Positions 33,681 through 42,211 of a stretch of DNA of 64,000 nucleotides are shown piece by piece (position 1 is the stretch's first letter; each line of letters opens with the position of its first letter). The notes under the pieces were generated by a model, which was not told the DNA's origin, searched no databases, and saw nothing but the letters and a program-made list of their open reading frames with translations. The DNA is from Flavobacterium sp. UBA7680 (GTDB taxonomy: Bacteria > Bacteroidota > Bacteroidia > Flavobacteriales > Flavobacteriaceae): contig NZ_DLHA01000019.1 in assembly GCF_002482975.1 (NCBI RefSeq), forward strand, positions 28,245-92,244, written 5' to 3'. Position numbers and translations under genes: made by a program.

Positions 33681-34721
33681 ATGATATCGATAAAAAGAGA
33701 AGGAATTATACTTGAGAAAACCGAACTTCTCTTTGAGAATGAGGGTGTGATGAATCCTGCAGTTGTCAAAAGCGGAGATTTTCTTCATCTTTTTTATCGC
33801 GCTGTAAGCAAGGGCAACCATTCAACAATCGGCTATTGTAAACTAAATGGCCCTTTGAGTGTTATACAGCGTGACAGCATACCTATCCTTTCTGCTGAAT
33901 TTAATTATGAAAGTCATGGACTGGAAGATCCGAGAATTGTAAAAATAGAAGGGTTGTACTATATGACCTATACCGCTTTTGATGGCGTAAATGCATTAGG
34001 CTGTCTGGCAGTTTCTAAAGATTTAATTCATTTTGAAAAAAAAGGTATAATAGTACCCACTATAACCTATAAGCATTTTAGTGAGCTGACCAACTCCAAA
34101 AAAAACATCGACAGCAAATATTTCAGATACAACCAGCAAAATGGAATTACTGAAAAAGAAGGTAAAAAAATACTCCTGTCGGATAAAAATGTAGTTTTCT
34201 TTCCAAGAAAAATAAAGGGTAAATTCTGTTTTATGCACCGCATTAAACCAGAAATACAGATTATTGTTGCTTTTAAGTCAATCAAAGATCTAACAGCTGC
34301 ATTCTATGAAGACTATTTTCGGAATTTTAATGATCATATTTTGCTATCACCAAGATACGATCATGAATCCAGTTATGTTGGCGGCGGATGTCCGCCCATA
34401 GAAACACCAAAGGGATGGCTTATTATTTACCATGGCGTCAGGGATAGTATAAAAGGACGCATATATTCAGCCTGTGCCGCTCTGGTAGATCTTGATAATC
34501 CACAGATCGAAATAGCCCGCCTCCCCTATCCATTATTCAGCCCAAAAAGAGATTGGGAACTGGAAGGAGAAGTAAATAATGTGTGTTTCCCCACAGGAAC
34601 AGCTATTTTTAAGGATACTTTATATATTTATTATGGTGCTGCAGATGAACACATAGCCTGCGTATCGGTTAGCTTATCGGGTTTGATAAATGAATTAATA
34701 CTTAATACTAAAAAAAAATGA
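33681..34721 (+). CDS. GH130-family glycosidase/phosphorylase
   Basis: The protein has 346 residues without signal peptide. It has the five-bladed propeller pattern of GH130: NPAVVKSGDFLHLFYRAV, HGLEDPRIVKIEGLYYMTYT (with the EDPR motif), FFPRKIKGKFCFMHR, and late YHGV and PTGTAIFKDTLYIYYGAAD. GH130 enzymes phosphorolyse or hydrolyse beta-mannosides, typically in the cytoplasm. The following glycosyltransferase gene overlaps by four bases (ATGA), a pairing that suggests synthesis and turnover of one mannose-containing product. Confidence 0.85.
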   Translation: MISIKREGIILEKTELLFENEGVMNPAVVKSGDFLHLFYRAVSKGNHSTIGYCKLNGPLSVIQRDSIPILSAEFNYESHGLEDPRIVKIEGLYYMTYTAFDGVNALGCLAVSKDLIHFEKKGIIVPTITYKHFSELTNSKKNIDSKYFRYNQQNGITEKEGKKILLSDKNVVFFPRKIKGKFCFMHRIKPEIQIIVAFKSIKDLTAAFYEDYFRNFNDHILLSPRYDHESSYVGGGCPPIETPKGWLIIYHGVRDSIKGRIYSACAALVDLDNPQIEIARLPYPLFSPKRDWELEGEVNNVCFPTGTAIFKDTLYIYYGAADEHIACVSVSLSGLINELILNTKKK

Positions 34722-37069
34722 TAATTAATATTCCTTCTCGCAGCCATAGCACTCTTTTGTTAAAAAAAGACAATACGCTTATTTCAGATGAAACAAAAGC
34801 TGATAAAACTCCTGAAATTATCTTTATAACCTCATATCCTTCAAGGGAATGTGGCATTGCAACCTATTCTGAGGACTTAATTGCTGCTTTAAACAATAAA
34901 TTTGAACAGTCTTTTATCATAAAGGTTGCTGCGCTGGAATCAAGTAACGACAACTACACTTATGGTGCTGCCGTTGATCAAATTCTCAAAACCGACCTTC
35001 CTGATTCCTACCTTAAGCTTTCTGAGCGCTGTAATGCTGATAAAGCAGTCAAACTGCTTTTAATACAGCACGAATTCGGGCTGTTTAAAAACAATGAGGC
35101 CGATTTAATCCAATTCTTAAGCTCATCGATAAAACCTGTTTTAATCGTACTTCATACTGTTTTGCCTAATCCTGATAAAGAGATAAAACAAAATATTGTC
35201 GAAATGGATGAACTTATCGACGGATTTATTGTCATGACCCAAAGATCGGCTAAAATACTAAATAGCGACTATGGCATTGCAATGAATAAAATTACCGTTA
35301 TTGCTCATGGAACCCATTTGGTTAAACATGGGGAAAAAGAAACATTAAAAAAAATATATGGTCTTTCAGGCAGAAAGGTAATTTCCACCTTTGGGCTCCT
35401 TAGTTCTGGTAAATCAATTGAAACCACCTTAGACGCATTACCTGTTATTGCCAGCCAAAATCCTGATATCTTATTTCTGATTATTGGAAAGACGCATCCC
35501 TCAGTAGTTAAAAATGAAGGAGAAAAATACCGTGATTTTCTTAAAAAAAGAGTCGAGGTCTTAGGAATGCAAGCACACGTGAAATTCATTAATTCTTATT
35601 TGCCATTAGAGGAATTACTGGAATATCTGCAGCTTACAGATATTTATTTATTTACCTCCAATGACCCGCATCAGGCTGTAAGCGGCACTTTTTCCTATGC
35701 TATAAGCTGCGGCTGTCCTATTATATCTACACCTATTCCGCACGCCCTTGAAGTGCTTGAGGATGGAACAGGGATTATTATTGAATTTGGAAATACGGTA
35801 CAATTGGCTGAGCAGGTCATGATGTTATTAAAAAATTCACAGTTGCGTAAAAATATTTCTGACAACGGTATACATAAAATGGCACCTACTGCCTGGGAAA
35901 ATTCAGCTATTAAGCATGCGGGCTTATTTAAAAAAACGATCGGAAAAAAAATAGCATTACATTATAAAATTCCGACAATTAACCTGGAGCATCTCAAAAA
36001 ATTGACCACTTCATTTGCAATGATTCAATTTTCTGTCCTTAACCATCCTGATATAAATACAGGCTATACTTTGGATGACAATGCCCGTGCATTAGTGGCT
36101 GTCTGCCAACATTATGAATTAAACAGAAACCCAGAAGATTTAGAGCTGATTGAGAAATATTACAGTTTTATCAAATTTTGCCTTCAGCACAATGGGAGTT
36201 TTTTGAACTATGTCAATAAGGAAGAAAAATTTACCATGCAAAATAATGAGAATCTGGATGATTCAAACGGAAGAGCTATTTGGTCCCTGGGTTTCATGCT
36301 GTCTCTTTCCAGTATTTTTCCCATCGGATTTACTTCAGATGCAGAAAACACTATCAATAAGGCGTTGACAAGAGTCAATACTATCTATTCAACAAGAGCG
36401 ATGGCATTTATCATTAAAGGTATTTATTATCGTAACAAAAATAGTGTCAATTTTGAAAATATTGCCTTGATTAAATTGTTATCGAATCGATTGGTGAAAA
36501 TGTACCGACATGAATGTAAATCAAATTGGAAATGGTTTGAAAGTTACCTGACTTATGGCAACAGCATAATTCCCGAAGCACTTCTTTGTGCCTACCTGGC
36601 CACAGGTGAATATCAATATAAAGAAGTTGCCAAAGAATCCTTCGATTTTCTTTTATCTCATATTTTTACCGAGGATAAAATCAAGGTAATATCAAACAAA
36701 GGCTGGCTTGACTCTAAAATGCAAAAAAAAGAAACCATCGGTGGAGAACAACCCATTGATGTTGCTTATACTATTCTTGCTCTTGACAGATTTAAAACTG
36801 TTTTTAGAAATTCATCCTATTTGGAAAAAATGGAAATCGCCTTTAGCTGGTTCTTAGGGAACAACCATTTAAATCAGATCATATATAATCCATGCACTGG
36901 CGGATGTTATGATGGTTTAGAAGAAAATTATATTAATCTCAATCAGGGTGCAGAATCAACCGTAAGTTATTCGATGGCTCGTTTAACGATGGAAAAATAT
37001 ATTTCTGAAAAAGAACTGCATCATAAAAAAACAGCCAAAATCAATCTCCTTGAACCCATTGGAGTGTAA
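34718..37069 (+). CDS. GT4-like glycosyltransferase fused to (alpha/alpha)-barrel-like domain
   Basis: The protein has 783 residues. The N-terminal half (about 30-410) is GT-B: TSYPSRECGIATYSEDL, LLIQHEFGLF, VIAHGTH, STFGLLSSGKSIETTLDAL and LEVLEDGTGIIIEFG; the EX7E glutamates are not obvious. The C-terminal half (about 430-770) is all-helical with LDDNARALVAVCQHY, DDSNGRAIWSLGF, IPEALLCAYLA and GGEQPIDVAYTILALDRF, resembling (alpha/alpha) barrels of glycan-active enzymes. It overlaps the GH130 gene and probably acts on the same mannose-type glycan. Confidence 0.8.
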   Translation: MIINIPSRSHSTLLLKKDNTLISDETKADKTPEIIFITSYPSRECGIATYSEDLIAALNNKFEQSFIIKVAALESSNDNYTYGAAVDQILKTDLPDSYLKLSERCNADKAVKLLLIQHEFGLFKNNEADLIQFLSSSIKPVLIVLHTVLPNPDKEIKQNIVEMDELIDGFIVMTQRSAKILNSDYGIAMNKITVIAHGTHLVKHGEKETLKKIYGLSGRKVISTFGLLSSGKSIETTLDALPVIASQNPDILFLIIGKTHPSVVKNEGEKYRDFLKKRVEVLGMQAHVKFINSYLPLEELLEYLQLTDIYLFTSNDPHQAVSGTFSYAISCGCPIISTPIPHALEVLEDGTGIIIEFGNTVQLAEQVMMLLKNSQLRKNISDNGIHKMAPTAWENSAIKHAGLFKKTIGKKIALHYKIPTINLEHLKKLTTSFAMIQFSVLNHPDINTGYTLDDNARALVAVCQHYELNRNPEDLELIEKYYSFIKFCLQHNGSFLNYVNKEEKFTMQNNENLDDSNGRAIWSLGFMLSLSSIFPIGFTSDAENTINKALTRVNTIYSTRAMAFIIKGIYYRNKNSVNFENIALIKLLSNRLVKMYRHECKSNWKWFESYLTYGNSIIPEALLCAYLATGEYQYKEVAKESFDFLLSHIFTEDKIKVISNKGWLDSKMQKKETIGGEQPIDVAYTILALDRFKTVFRNSSYLEKMEIAFSWFLGNNHLNQIIYNPCTGGCYDGLEENYINLNQGAESTVSYSMARLTMEKYISEKELHHKKTAKINLLEPIGV

Positions 37070-37191
37070 TGTATATCATTTATCAAAAATGCTTCTTAAA
37101 ATAAAAATGAAATTGCAGATACAACAAGGAACTGAAGTAATCAGATTTATACTCTACACTCAAACTGCGATAAAATTTTATTTATGTTAAT

Positions 37192-37794
37192 TTAAAGATA
37201 CTTAACCCCCGAGAGCTGTAATTGATTGTTAAAATCATATACTCGGGGAAGGCCCGTGGGAATATTTACTTTGACAATATCAATTGGGCTGATGTTTTCG
37301 AGATACATCATCAGGGATCTTAGGCTATTGCCATGAGCTACTATTAAAACATTCTGTCCTATTTTTAATTTAGGTTCGATCTGGGTTTTATAGTACGGAA
37401 TAACGCGGTTGTAGGTCTGTAGTAGACTTTCTCCCCCAGGCGGGCAGACATCATAACTTCTTCTCCAGATTTCCACCTGGGCAATCCCATACTTTTTTGC
37501 AGTTTCCTCTTTGTTGAGCCCCTGCAGTGAACCATACATCCGTTCGTTAAAAGCGCTATTTTTTACAGTTGGAATCTTGACATGCATTTCCTTTAGAATA
37601 ATCTCCAGACTTTCCTGTGCCCTGATGAGCATTGAAGTATATGCCATGCAAAAAACATATCCTTTGAGTTTTTTCCCCGCAGATTTTGCCTGCTCTTTTC
37701 CATGCAGCGTTAGGGAAATATCCAGTGTTCCTGTAAAACGGTTCTCCAGATTGTAAAGCGACTGTCCATGTCTGACAAAAATTAATAACGCCAT
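37192..37794 (-). CDS. gpmA: 2,3-bisphosphoglycerate-dependent phosphoglycerate mutase
   Basis: The protein has 200 residues, in the short range for dPGM. The N-terminal FVRHGQSLYNLENRFTG holds the phospho-histidine RHG motif. NERMYGSLQGLNKEET is the dPGM signature that separates it from general phosphatases, and VAHGNSLR supplies the second catalytic His. It interconverts 3- and 2-phosphoglycerate in glycolysis. It is divergent from 37962, and an FNR-like box lies between, so glycolytic flux may be tied to the same stress regulon. Confidence 0.88.
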   Translation of the reverse strand: MALLIFVRHGQSLYNLENRFTGTLDISLTLHGKEQAKSAGKKLKGYVFCMAYTSMLIRAQESLEIILKEMHVKIPTVKNSAFNERMYGSLQGLNKEETAKKYGIAQVEIWRRSYDVCPPGGESLLQTYNRVIPYYKTQIEPKLKIGQNVLIVAHGNSLRSLMMYLENISPIDIVKVNIPTGLPRVYDFNNQLQLSGVKYL

Positions 37795-37816
37795 TTTTTT
37801 TCTTTAAAAACAATAG

Positions 37817-37868
37817 TAAAACTACAGTAAAAAAACAGGCTATAAGTGTTGTAAATCACTTATAGCCA
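37817..37868 (-). promoter_or_regulatory. Palindromic FNR-like box, gpmA promoter side
   Basis: GGCTATAAGTG (37839-37849) and CACTTATAGCC (37858-37868) form a perfect 11-bp inverted repeat. It includes a box reading AGTGATTTACAACACT on the minus strand. TAGTTTTA (37824 down to 37817) lies one base closer than the standard spacing. A terminator-like role is possible, because a T-run follows the stem on the minus strand. Confidence 0.4.
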
Positions 37869-37911
37869 TGTTTCTAATCATTGATGCACTGGCTTGCTTA
37901 CACCAAATTTG
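37867..37911 (+). promoter_or_regulatory. FNR/CRP-like box and -7 box, 37962-38782 operon
   Basis: CATGTTTCTAATCATT (37867-37882) has a perfect proximal half and keeps TG in the distal half. It starts 37 nt before CAAATTTG (37904-37911). Confidence 0.6.
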
Positions 37912-37961
37912 CAGGAATCAACAAAAGAATTTAATCCTAGTTCCTTAAAAAAATTAAAATA

Positions 37962-38069
37962 ATGAGAACAATTTTCGCGCTTATCGCATTAGCCGCTTTA
38001 ACAGCAACCATACTTATGGATACTGTAGGCAGAAAAGTCAAAACAAACAAAGCCAATTCCAAACCTTAA
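37962..38069 (+). CDS. 35-residue hydrophobic peptide
   Basis: The short frame encodes MRTIFALIALAALTATILM followed by a basic tail, a pattern of one membrane helix or an uncleaved signal. It begins 50 bp after the -7 box at 37904 and ends 14 bp before the next gene, so it would be the first gene of that operon. A small membrane protein is plausible; no family was recognised. Confidence 0.45.
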   Translation: MRTIFALIALAALTATILMDTVGRKVKTNKANSKP

Positions 38070-38083
38070 AAATCTATCTCAAT

Positions 38084-38782
38084 ATGTGTTTTTCTGCTAC
38101 AGCAAGTTTTAGTGCCGGTATTATCCTGACAGTCATTAGTGCTGTCGCCATAAAAAAAGTACAGCATCCCTCACAGACTATGTTTGCCATGATCCCTTTA
38201 ATATTTGCGATACAGCAGTTTGCTGAAGGTTTTTTATGGCTATCCATTCCCGATGAGAAATGGTCCTACCTTCAAACCGACATCACTTACTTTTACCTGA
38301 TTATTGCGCAGATTATCTGGCCCATTTGGGTTCCGCTTTCCATACTTATGCTCGAGAAAGAACAAACCCGAAAGCAGATACAAAAAATACTGGTAGGAAT
38401 TGGAATACTTGTTTCGGTGTACCTCACCTATTGCCTGTTCAATTTTAATATCAGATCAGAAATTGACTGTTATCACATAGCCTATATCCAGACCTATCCC
38501 GAAACTTTCAGGATAATGGGTGGATTTCTTTATATAGTTGCGACAATACTTCCGCCTTTCTTTTCCCATATCAGGCGCATGTGGTGGTTAGGGGTTTTAG
38601 TCCTGGTATCTTATGTGATCACCAGCATTTTTTATGAAAGTTATCTTGTATCGGTATGGTGCTTTTTTGCTTCTGTGATTAGTGTGTCAGTATACTTGAT
38701 CATGTCTGAAATAAGAATGAGCCATCGCGAAGATATATTTCGCGAAAAGAGCGCTCGAACATTACTAAAAAATGAACTGTAA
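38084..38782 (+). CDS. DUF6629-type multi-spanning membrane protein
   Basis: The protein has 232 residues with about seven hydrophobic helices. The N-terminal MCFSATASFSAGIILTVISA is the signature start of this family, followed by FAIQQFAEGFLWL. Function in the family is unknown. It follows the small peptide gene by 14 bp under an FNR-like promoter, suggesting a membrane stress role. Confidence 0.75.
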   Translation: MCFSATASFSAGIILTVISAVAIKKVQHPSQTMFAMIPLIFAIQQFAEGFLWLSIPDEKWSYLQTDITYFYLIIAQIIWPIWVPLSILMLEKEQTRKQIQKILVGIGILVSVYLTYCLFNFNIRSEIDCYHIAYIQTYPETFRIMGGFLYIVATILPPFFSHIRRMWWLGVLVLVSYVITSIFYESYLVSVWCFFASVISVSVYLIMSEIRMSHREDIFREKSARTLLKNEL

Positions 38783-38847
38783 GGGCGACATTTTGTTGTA
38801 CTCTTAAAACGAATTTTAATTAAGAAGTAACTACAATCAGCTTTGAG

Positions 38848-38892
38848 AATGACGGGAGTCATTTTCAAATACCACACTTAAGCGCACCTTTA
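38848..38892 (+). promoter_or_regulatory. FNR/CRP-like box and -7 box of the BON-CbpA-Usp-ATPase operon
   Basis: AATGACGGGAGTCATT (38848-38863) is a perfect AATGAC-N4-GTCATT palindrome, the strongest box in the window. CACCTTTA (38885-38892) follows at 37 nt start to start. Confidence 0.78.
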
Positions 38893-38913
38893 CCTTAATA
38901 AATTGACATGCAA

Positions 38914-39573
38914 ATGAAAACCAATGAAGAATTAGAAAAAAAAGTCATCGATGCCCTTAATTGGGAGCCTTTATTATTGGGAGCAGAAATTGGAGTGCTG
39001 GTCATTGATGGAATAGTTACCCTTACGGGTTCGGTAAACAGTTATGCTAAAAAAGAAGAGGCCGAGAAAGCCGCCAAAAATGTATTGGGTGTGAAAGCAG
39101 TAGTAGAAAAAATTGAAGTAGTACTAAACGACAGGACTCATAAATCAGATAATGAAATTGCGCAGGAAATTATAAACACCTTTAAATGGCATTGGGATAT
39201 TCCAAGTGAAAGAGTCCAAGCGAGGGTAGAAAATGGCTGGGTATACCTTTCAGGTTCACTGGAATGGAACTACCAGAAAGAAGCGGCAAAAAAAGCGGTC
39301 AGAGTGCTTATTGGCGTGAAGGGTATTGTAAACAATATTATGATTATCTCTTTATCCAAAGACAGAATCAACAAAAAAGATATTGAAGATGCCATAGAGC
39401 GCAACAGGATTATTGGAAATACAGCAATTACTGTGGAAGTTTTAGATAATGCGGTTACTTTAAAAGGAAATGTAGAATCCTGGTTCGAAAAAAATGAAGC
39501 AAGCCGTATTGCATGGAAAGCGCCAGGTGTGCTTGAAGTCAAAAATAACCTGCAGGTAGCGCTCGATCAATAA
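38914..39573 (+). CDS. Triple BON-domain protein, paralog 4
   Basis: The protein has 219 residues from the ATG at 38914 (MKTNEELEKK), matching the start of paralogs 1 and 3; an ATG six bases upstream adds two residues. Three BON repeats are present (DGIVTLTGSVNSYAKKEEAE, ENGWVYLSGSLEWNYQKEAA, LDNAVTLKGNVESWFEKNEA). It is the first gene of a seven-gene operon whose genes lie at most 35 bp apart and which ends at 45759. Confidence 0.9.
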   Translation: MKTNEELEKKVIDALNWEPLLLGAEIGVLVIDGIVTLTGSVNSYAKKEEAEKAAKNVLGVKAVVEKIEVVLNDRTHKSDNEIAQEIINTFKWHWDIPSERVQARVENGWVYLSGSLEWNYQKEAAKKAVRVLIGVKGIVNNIMIISLSKDRINKKDIEDAIERNRIIGNTAITVEVLDNAVTLKGNVESWFEKNEASRIAWKAPGVLEVKNNLQVALDQ

Positions 39574-39601
39574 CCTTAATGAATCAATATAAAAAAAAAT
39601 T

Positions 39602-39913
39602 ATGGAAAAAGTAAATATGGACAGCCTGGTCATTGTAATGGCTGAACTGGAAAAACAAGGATTTACCTCCCAATTCGAGATTCATGGAAAGAGTCTGGTA
39701 TCACTTAAAACAAATAGTTGTTATAGTGCTGATCAGGTACAAATAACACATTTTTATCGTTTTGAAGGCGAATCCAATCCAGAGGACAGTGCTATTATGT
39801 ACGCAATTGAAACCTTTGATAAAGAAAAAGGTACCCTTGTGGATGGTTATGGAACAGCTGCGGATACTGCAACTGCAGATTTCATACGCAAGGTAAATAA
39901 CATTCATAAATAA
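39602..39913 (+). CDS. Small conserved protein, often mislabelled PRPP synthetase
   Basis: The protein has 103 residues. MAELEKQGFTSQFEI, ITHFYRFEGESNPEDSAIMY and GTLVDGYGTAADT match a short Bacteroidetes family that public annotations often call phosphoribosylpyrophosphate synthetase. It lacks the PRPP-binding loop and is far too short for that enzyme, so the name should not be used. Function is unknown. It lies 28 bp after BON paralog 4 in the stress operon. Confidence 0.65.
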   Translation: MEKVNMDSLVIVMAELEKQGFTSQFEIHGKSLVSLKTNSCYSADQVQITHFYRFEGESNPEDSAIMYAIETFDKEKGTLVDGYGTAADTATADFIRKVNNIHK

Positions 39914-39920
39914 TAAAACC

Positions 39921-40412
39921 ATGTTAGCACAGATAAAAAAATCATCCATACCTCTTTATATCATTTTTGTAATATCAGCAAGTATCATATTACTTAACAG
40001 ATACACCCAGTTTCATATTAATGACTATCGGGTACATTTTTTCTTTCTCTTCTTTGCGATATCCTCACTGGTAATCATTATTGGTCAATTTTTTAAAAAA
40101 TTACAGAGCAGCTGGTCTATGATTTTAGTTTTTATAAGCATTGGAATACTTTGCGGACTAAAGGCTTTCTTTACATGGGGTGGAGACTGGAAAACACAAA
40201 CTGTACTTTACAGGAACATTGAAAATAAAAACCAGACTGTCAATTATCAGCTTCGAGGCGACCGGTTTGCATTTGGATATAAAAAACGAATAGTTGGTAT
40301 CTATTATTTAGCACCTTTTATGGAGTGGACCACCGATATAGACACGCTTTATTTAGATAAATCAAAATGGAAAAAGTTAAATCTGCAGGTCAATGAAATG
40401 AAACTGAAATAG
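39921..40412 (+). CDS. Membrane protein of unknown function
   Basis: The protein has 163 residues with three hydrophobic helices at about residues 8-27, 36-56 and 65-84, then a soluble region of about 75 residues with YQLRGDRFAFGYKKR. No family was recognised. It starts 7 bp after the preceding gene and 27 bp before cbpA, so it is within the stress operon. Confidence 0.6.
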   Translation: MLAQIKKSSIPLYIIFVISASIILLNRYTQFHINDYRVHFFFLFFAISSLVIIIGQFFKKLQSSWSMILVFISIGILCGLKAFFTWGGDWKTQTVLYRNIENKNQTVNYQLRGDRFAFGYKKRIVGIYYLAPFMEWTTDIDTLYLDKSKWKKLNLQVNEMKLK

Positions 40413-40439
40413 AAAAATCTTAACCTAAAAACTGTCGCG

Positions 40440-41336
40440 ATGGAATTTATAGATTATTATAAAACTCTCGATGTGCCGAAAACGGCCAGTCAGGGAGACA
40501 TCAAGAAAGCCTATCGAAAACTGGCCAGAAAATACCATCCTGATCTGAGTCCCAATGATAAGCAGGCTGAGATAAAATTTAAAGAAATCAACCAGGCTAA
40601 CGAAGTGCTGGCCAATGTGGAGAACCGGAAAAAATACGATAAGTATGGAAAAGACTGGAAACAGGCAGAAGAGTTTGAAAAATCAGGCTACAATCCCAGC
40701 CAACGACAAAACACTGAAAGAAAGCAGTCTGGTGATTCAGCAGGTGATTTTTCGGAATTCTTCCAATCCTTTTATGGAAATGGGAATGCACAGAGAGGAT
40801 CGTCATCCAGGTTCAGGGGAGAAGATCTCAGCACTAAATTTCAGATGACTTTAAAAGATGCCTACACAACCCATCGTCAGACCATAAAAGTTAACCATAA
40901 AAATATCCGGATCACCATTCCGGCCGGAGTTGAAAATGGGCAGGTCGTAAAAATTACAGGTCATGGCGGCAATGGAATTAACTCAGGTCCAAATGGTGAC
41001 TTATTTATAACCTTTTCAATAGCGGATGATCCCGATTTTAAGCGGGACGGGAATAATTTGTATACAAATACCCCGCTCGATCTTTTTACTGCCGTGCTGG
41101 GAGGCGAAATTGCCGTGAATACTTTCGATACAAAAGTAAAACTCAAAGTGCCTGCCGGAACACAAAGCGGGACAAGGATAAAATTAAAGGGCAAAGGTTT
41201 TCCTATTTATAAAAATGACAATCATTTTGGAGATTTATACATCACTTACATCCTCAAAATACCCGTGGAGCTTACAGGGAAGGAAAAAGAACTTTTTCTT
41301 GAACTTTCCAACTTAAGGAAGTCCAAAGTAAGCTAA
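40440..41336 (+). CDS. cbpA: CbpA-type DnaJ co-chaperone
   Basis: The protein has 298 residues. The J domain (about 3-66) has the HPD motif in KYHPDLSP (H33), followed by a Gly/Ser-rich linker (about 80-130) and two beta-sandwich substrate-binding domains (about 130-285). There is no zinc-finger region, which separates it from DnaJ and fits CbpA. It stimulates DnaK and in E. coli binds DNA in starved cells. It lies in the stress operon, 30 bp before the Usp gene. Confidence 0.9.
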   Translation: MEFIDYYKTLDVPKTASQGDIKKAYRKLARKYHPDLSPNDKQAEIKFKEINQANEVLANVENRKKYDKYGKDWKQAEEFEKSGYNPSQRQNTERKQSGDSAGDFSEFFQSFYGNGNAQRGSSSRFRGEDLSTKFQMTLKDAYTTHRQTIKVNHKNIRITIPAGVENGQVVKITGHGGNGINSGPNGDLFITFSIADDPDFKRDGNNLYTNTPLDLFTAVLGGEIAVNTFDTKVKLKVPAGTQSGTRIKLKGKGFPIYKNDNHFGDLYITYILKIPVELTGKEKELFLELSNLRKSKVS

Positions 41337-41366
41337 AATAATTATTGAAGTTTAAAAGTAAATACC

Positions 41367-42176
41367 ATGAAAAAAATACTCGTTACCACAGACTTTTCAA
41401 ATATCTCAAAAGCAGGGATACGATTTGCTATTCAGTTTGCTTGCCAGACACCTTGTGAACTTATATTCTACAGTGTCAATACAAAAGAGCTGAGCGATAG
41501 TATTGAAAACTATTATAAGAAAACCACGCAGGATTATAAACTTAAAAAATTCATACTTTCCATCTACAAAACAACTAAAAAACTGGTTGGCAAGGCAGAA
41601 TTCGTTACCGAGAACCAGACTCACGTGGCTAAGTCCATTATTGCTTTTGCTCAAAAATACAAAGTAGATTACATCTGTATCAATACATCAGGCCCCGGCA
41701 TTTTTAATCAGCTTATTGGAACTACGGCCTCACAATTGATTACTACTTCCCCTATTCCACTTCTGATTGTACCTTATACCTATCGCATGAGGCCGCTGAA
41801 TCATTTATTATATGCCTCGGATCTTGCCAAAATTGGTGTTGAACTTCCATTAGTAAAGAAATTCGCCGTTCTATTTGATGCCGATATTGCAGTTTATCAT
41901 TACAGTGAATTTCTTGATCAGGGCAATTTTAAGAACGATTTTAATGCCATAGCCCACAACTATCAATCTGATAAAGTATCATTTAACTTTAAAAAATTAA
42001 ATATCGAATTTTCTTTACTGAATCATTTAGAAGTGGATATGCGGAAAATTAGACCATCAATCATTGTCATGTTTACCAAACAGAACCGTGACTGGTTTGA
42101 ACGTCACTTTCTTTCCAGTAAAACCAAAGAGTTTGGTTTTGACAGCAGTACTCCAATACTTGTTTTCAGAAAGTAA
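41367..42176 (+). CDS. Tandem universal stress protein (UspA family)
   Basis: The protein has 269 residues with two Usp-like halves. The first begins MKKILVTTDFSNISKAGIRFAIQFA and contains GIFNQLIGTTASQLITTSPIPLLIVP, close to the G-2x-G-9x-G(S/T) nucleotide-binding pattern. The second half begins near HLLYASDLAKIGVELPLV and ends TPILVFRK, with a weaker binding motif. Usp proteins bind ATP or other ligands and support survival under arrest or low oxygen. It is followed 35 bp later by the P-type ATPase. Confidence 0.85.
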   Translation: MKKILVTTDFSNISKAGIRFAIQFACQTPCELIFYSVNTKELSDSIENYYKKTTQDYKLKKFILSIYKTTKKLVGKAEFVTENQTHVAKSIIAFAQKYKVDYICINTSGPGIFNQLIGTTASQLITTSPIPLLIVPYTYRMRPLNHLLYASDLAKIGVELPLVKKFAVLFDADIAVYHYSEFLDQGNFKNDFNAIAHNYQSDKVSFNFKKLNIEFSLLNHLEVDMRKIRPSIIVMFTKQNRDWFERHFLSSKTKEFGFDSSTPILVFRK

Positions 42177-42211
42177 ATAAAACAATGAAAGCACACCACA
42201 ACTAAACAACA

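Noticed and set aside
39602..39913. Phosphoribosylpyrophosphate synthetase
   Set aside because: Only 103 residues and no PRPP-binding motif; the name is a propagated misannotation of this small family.
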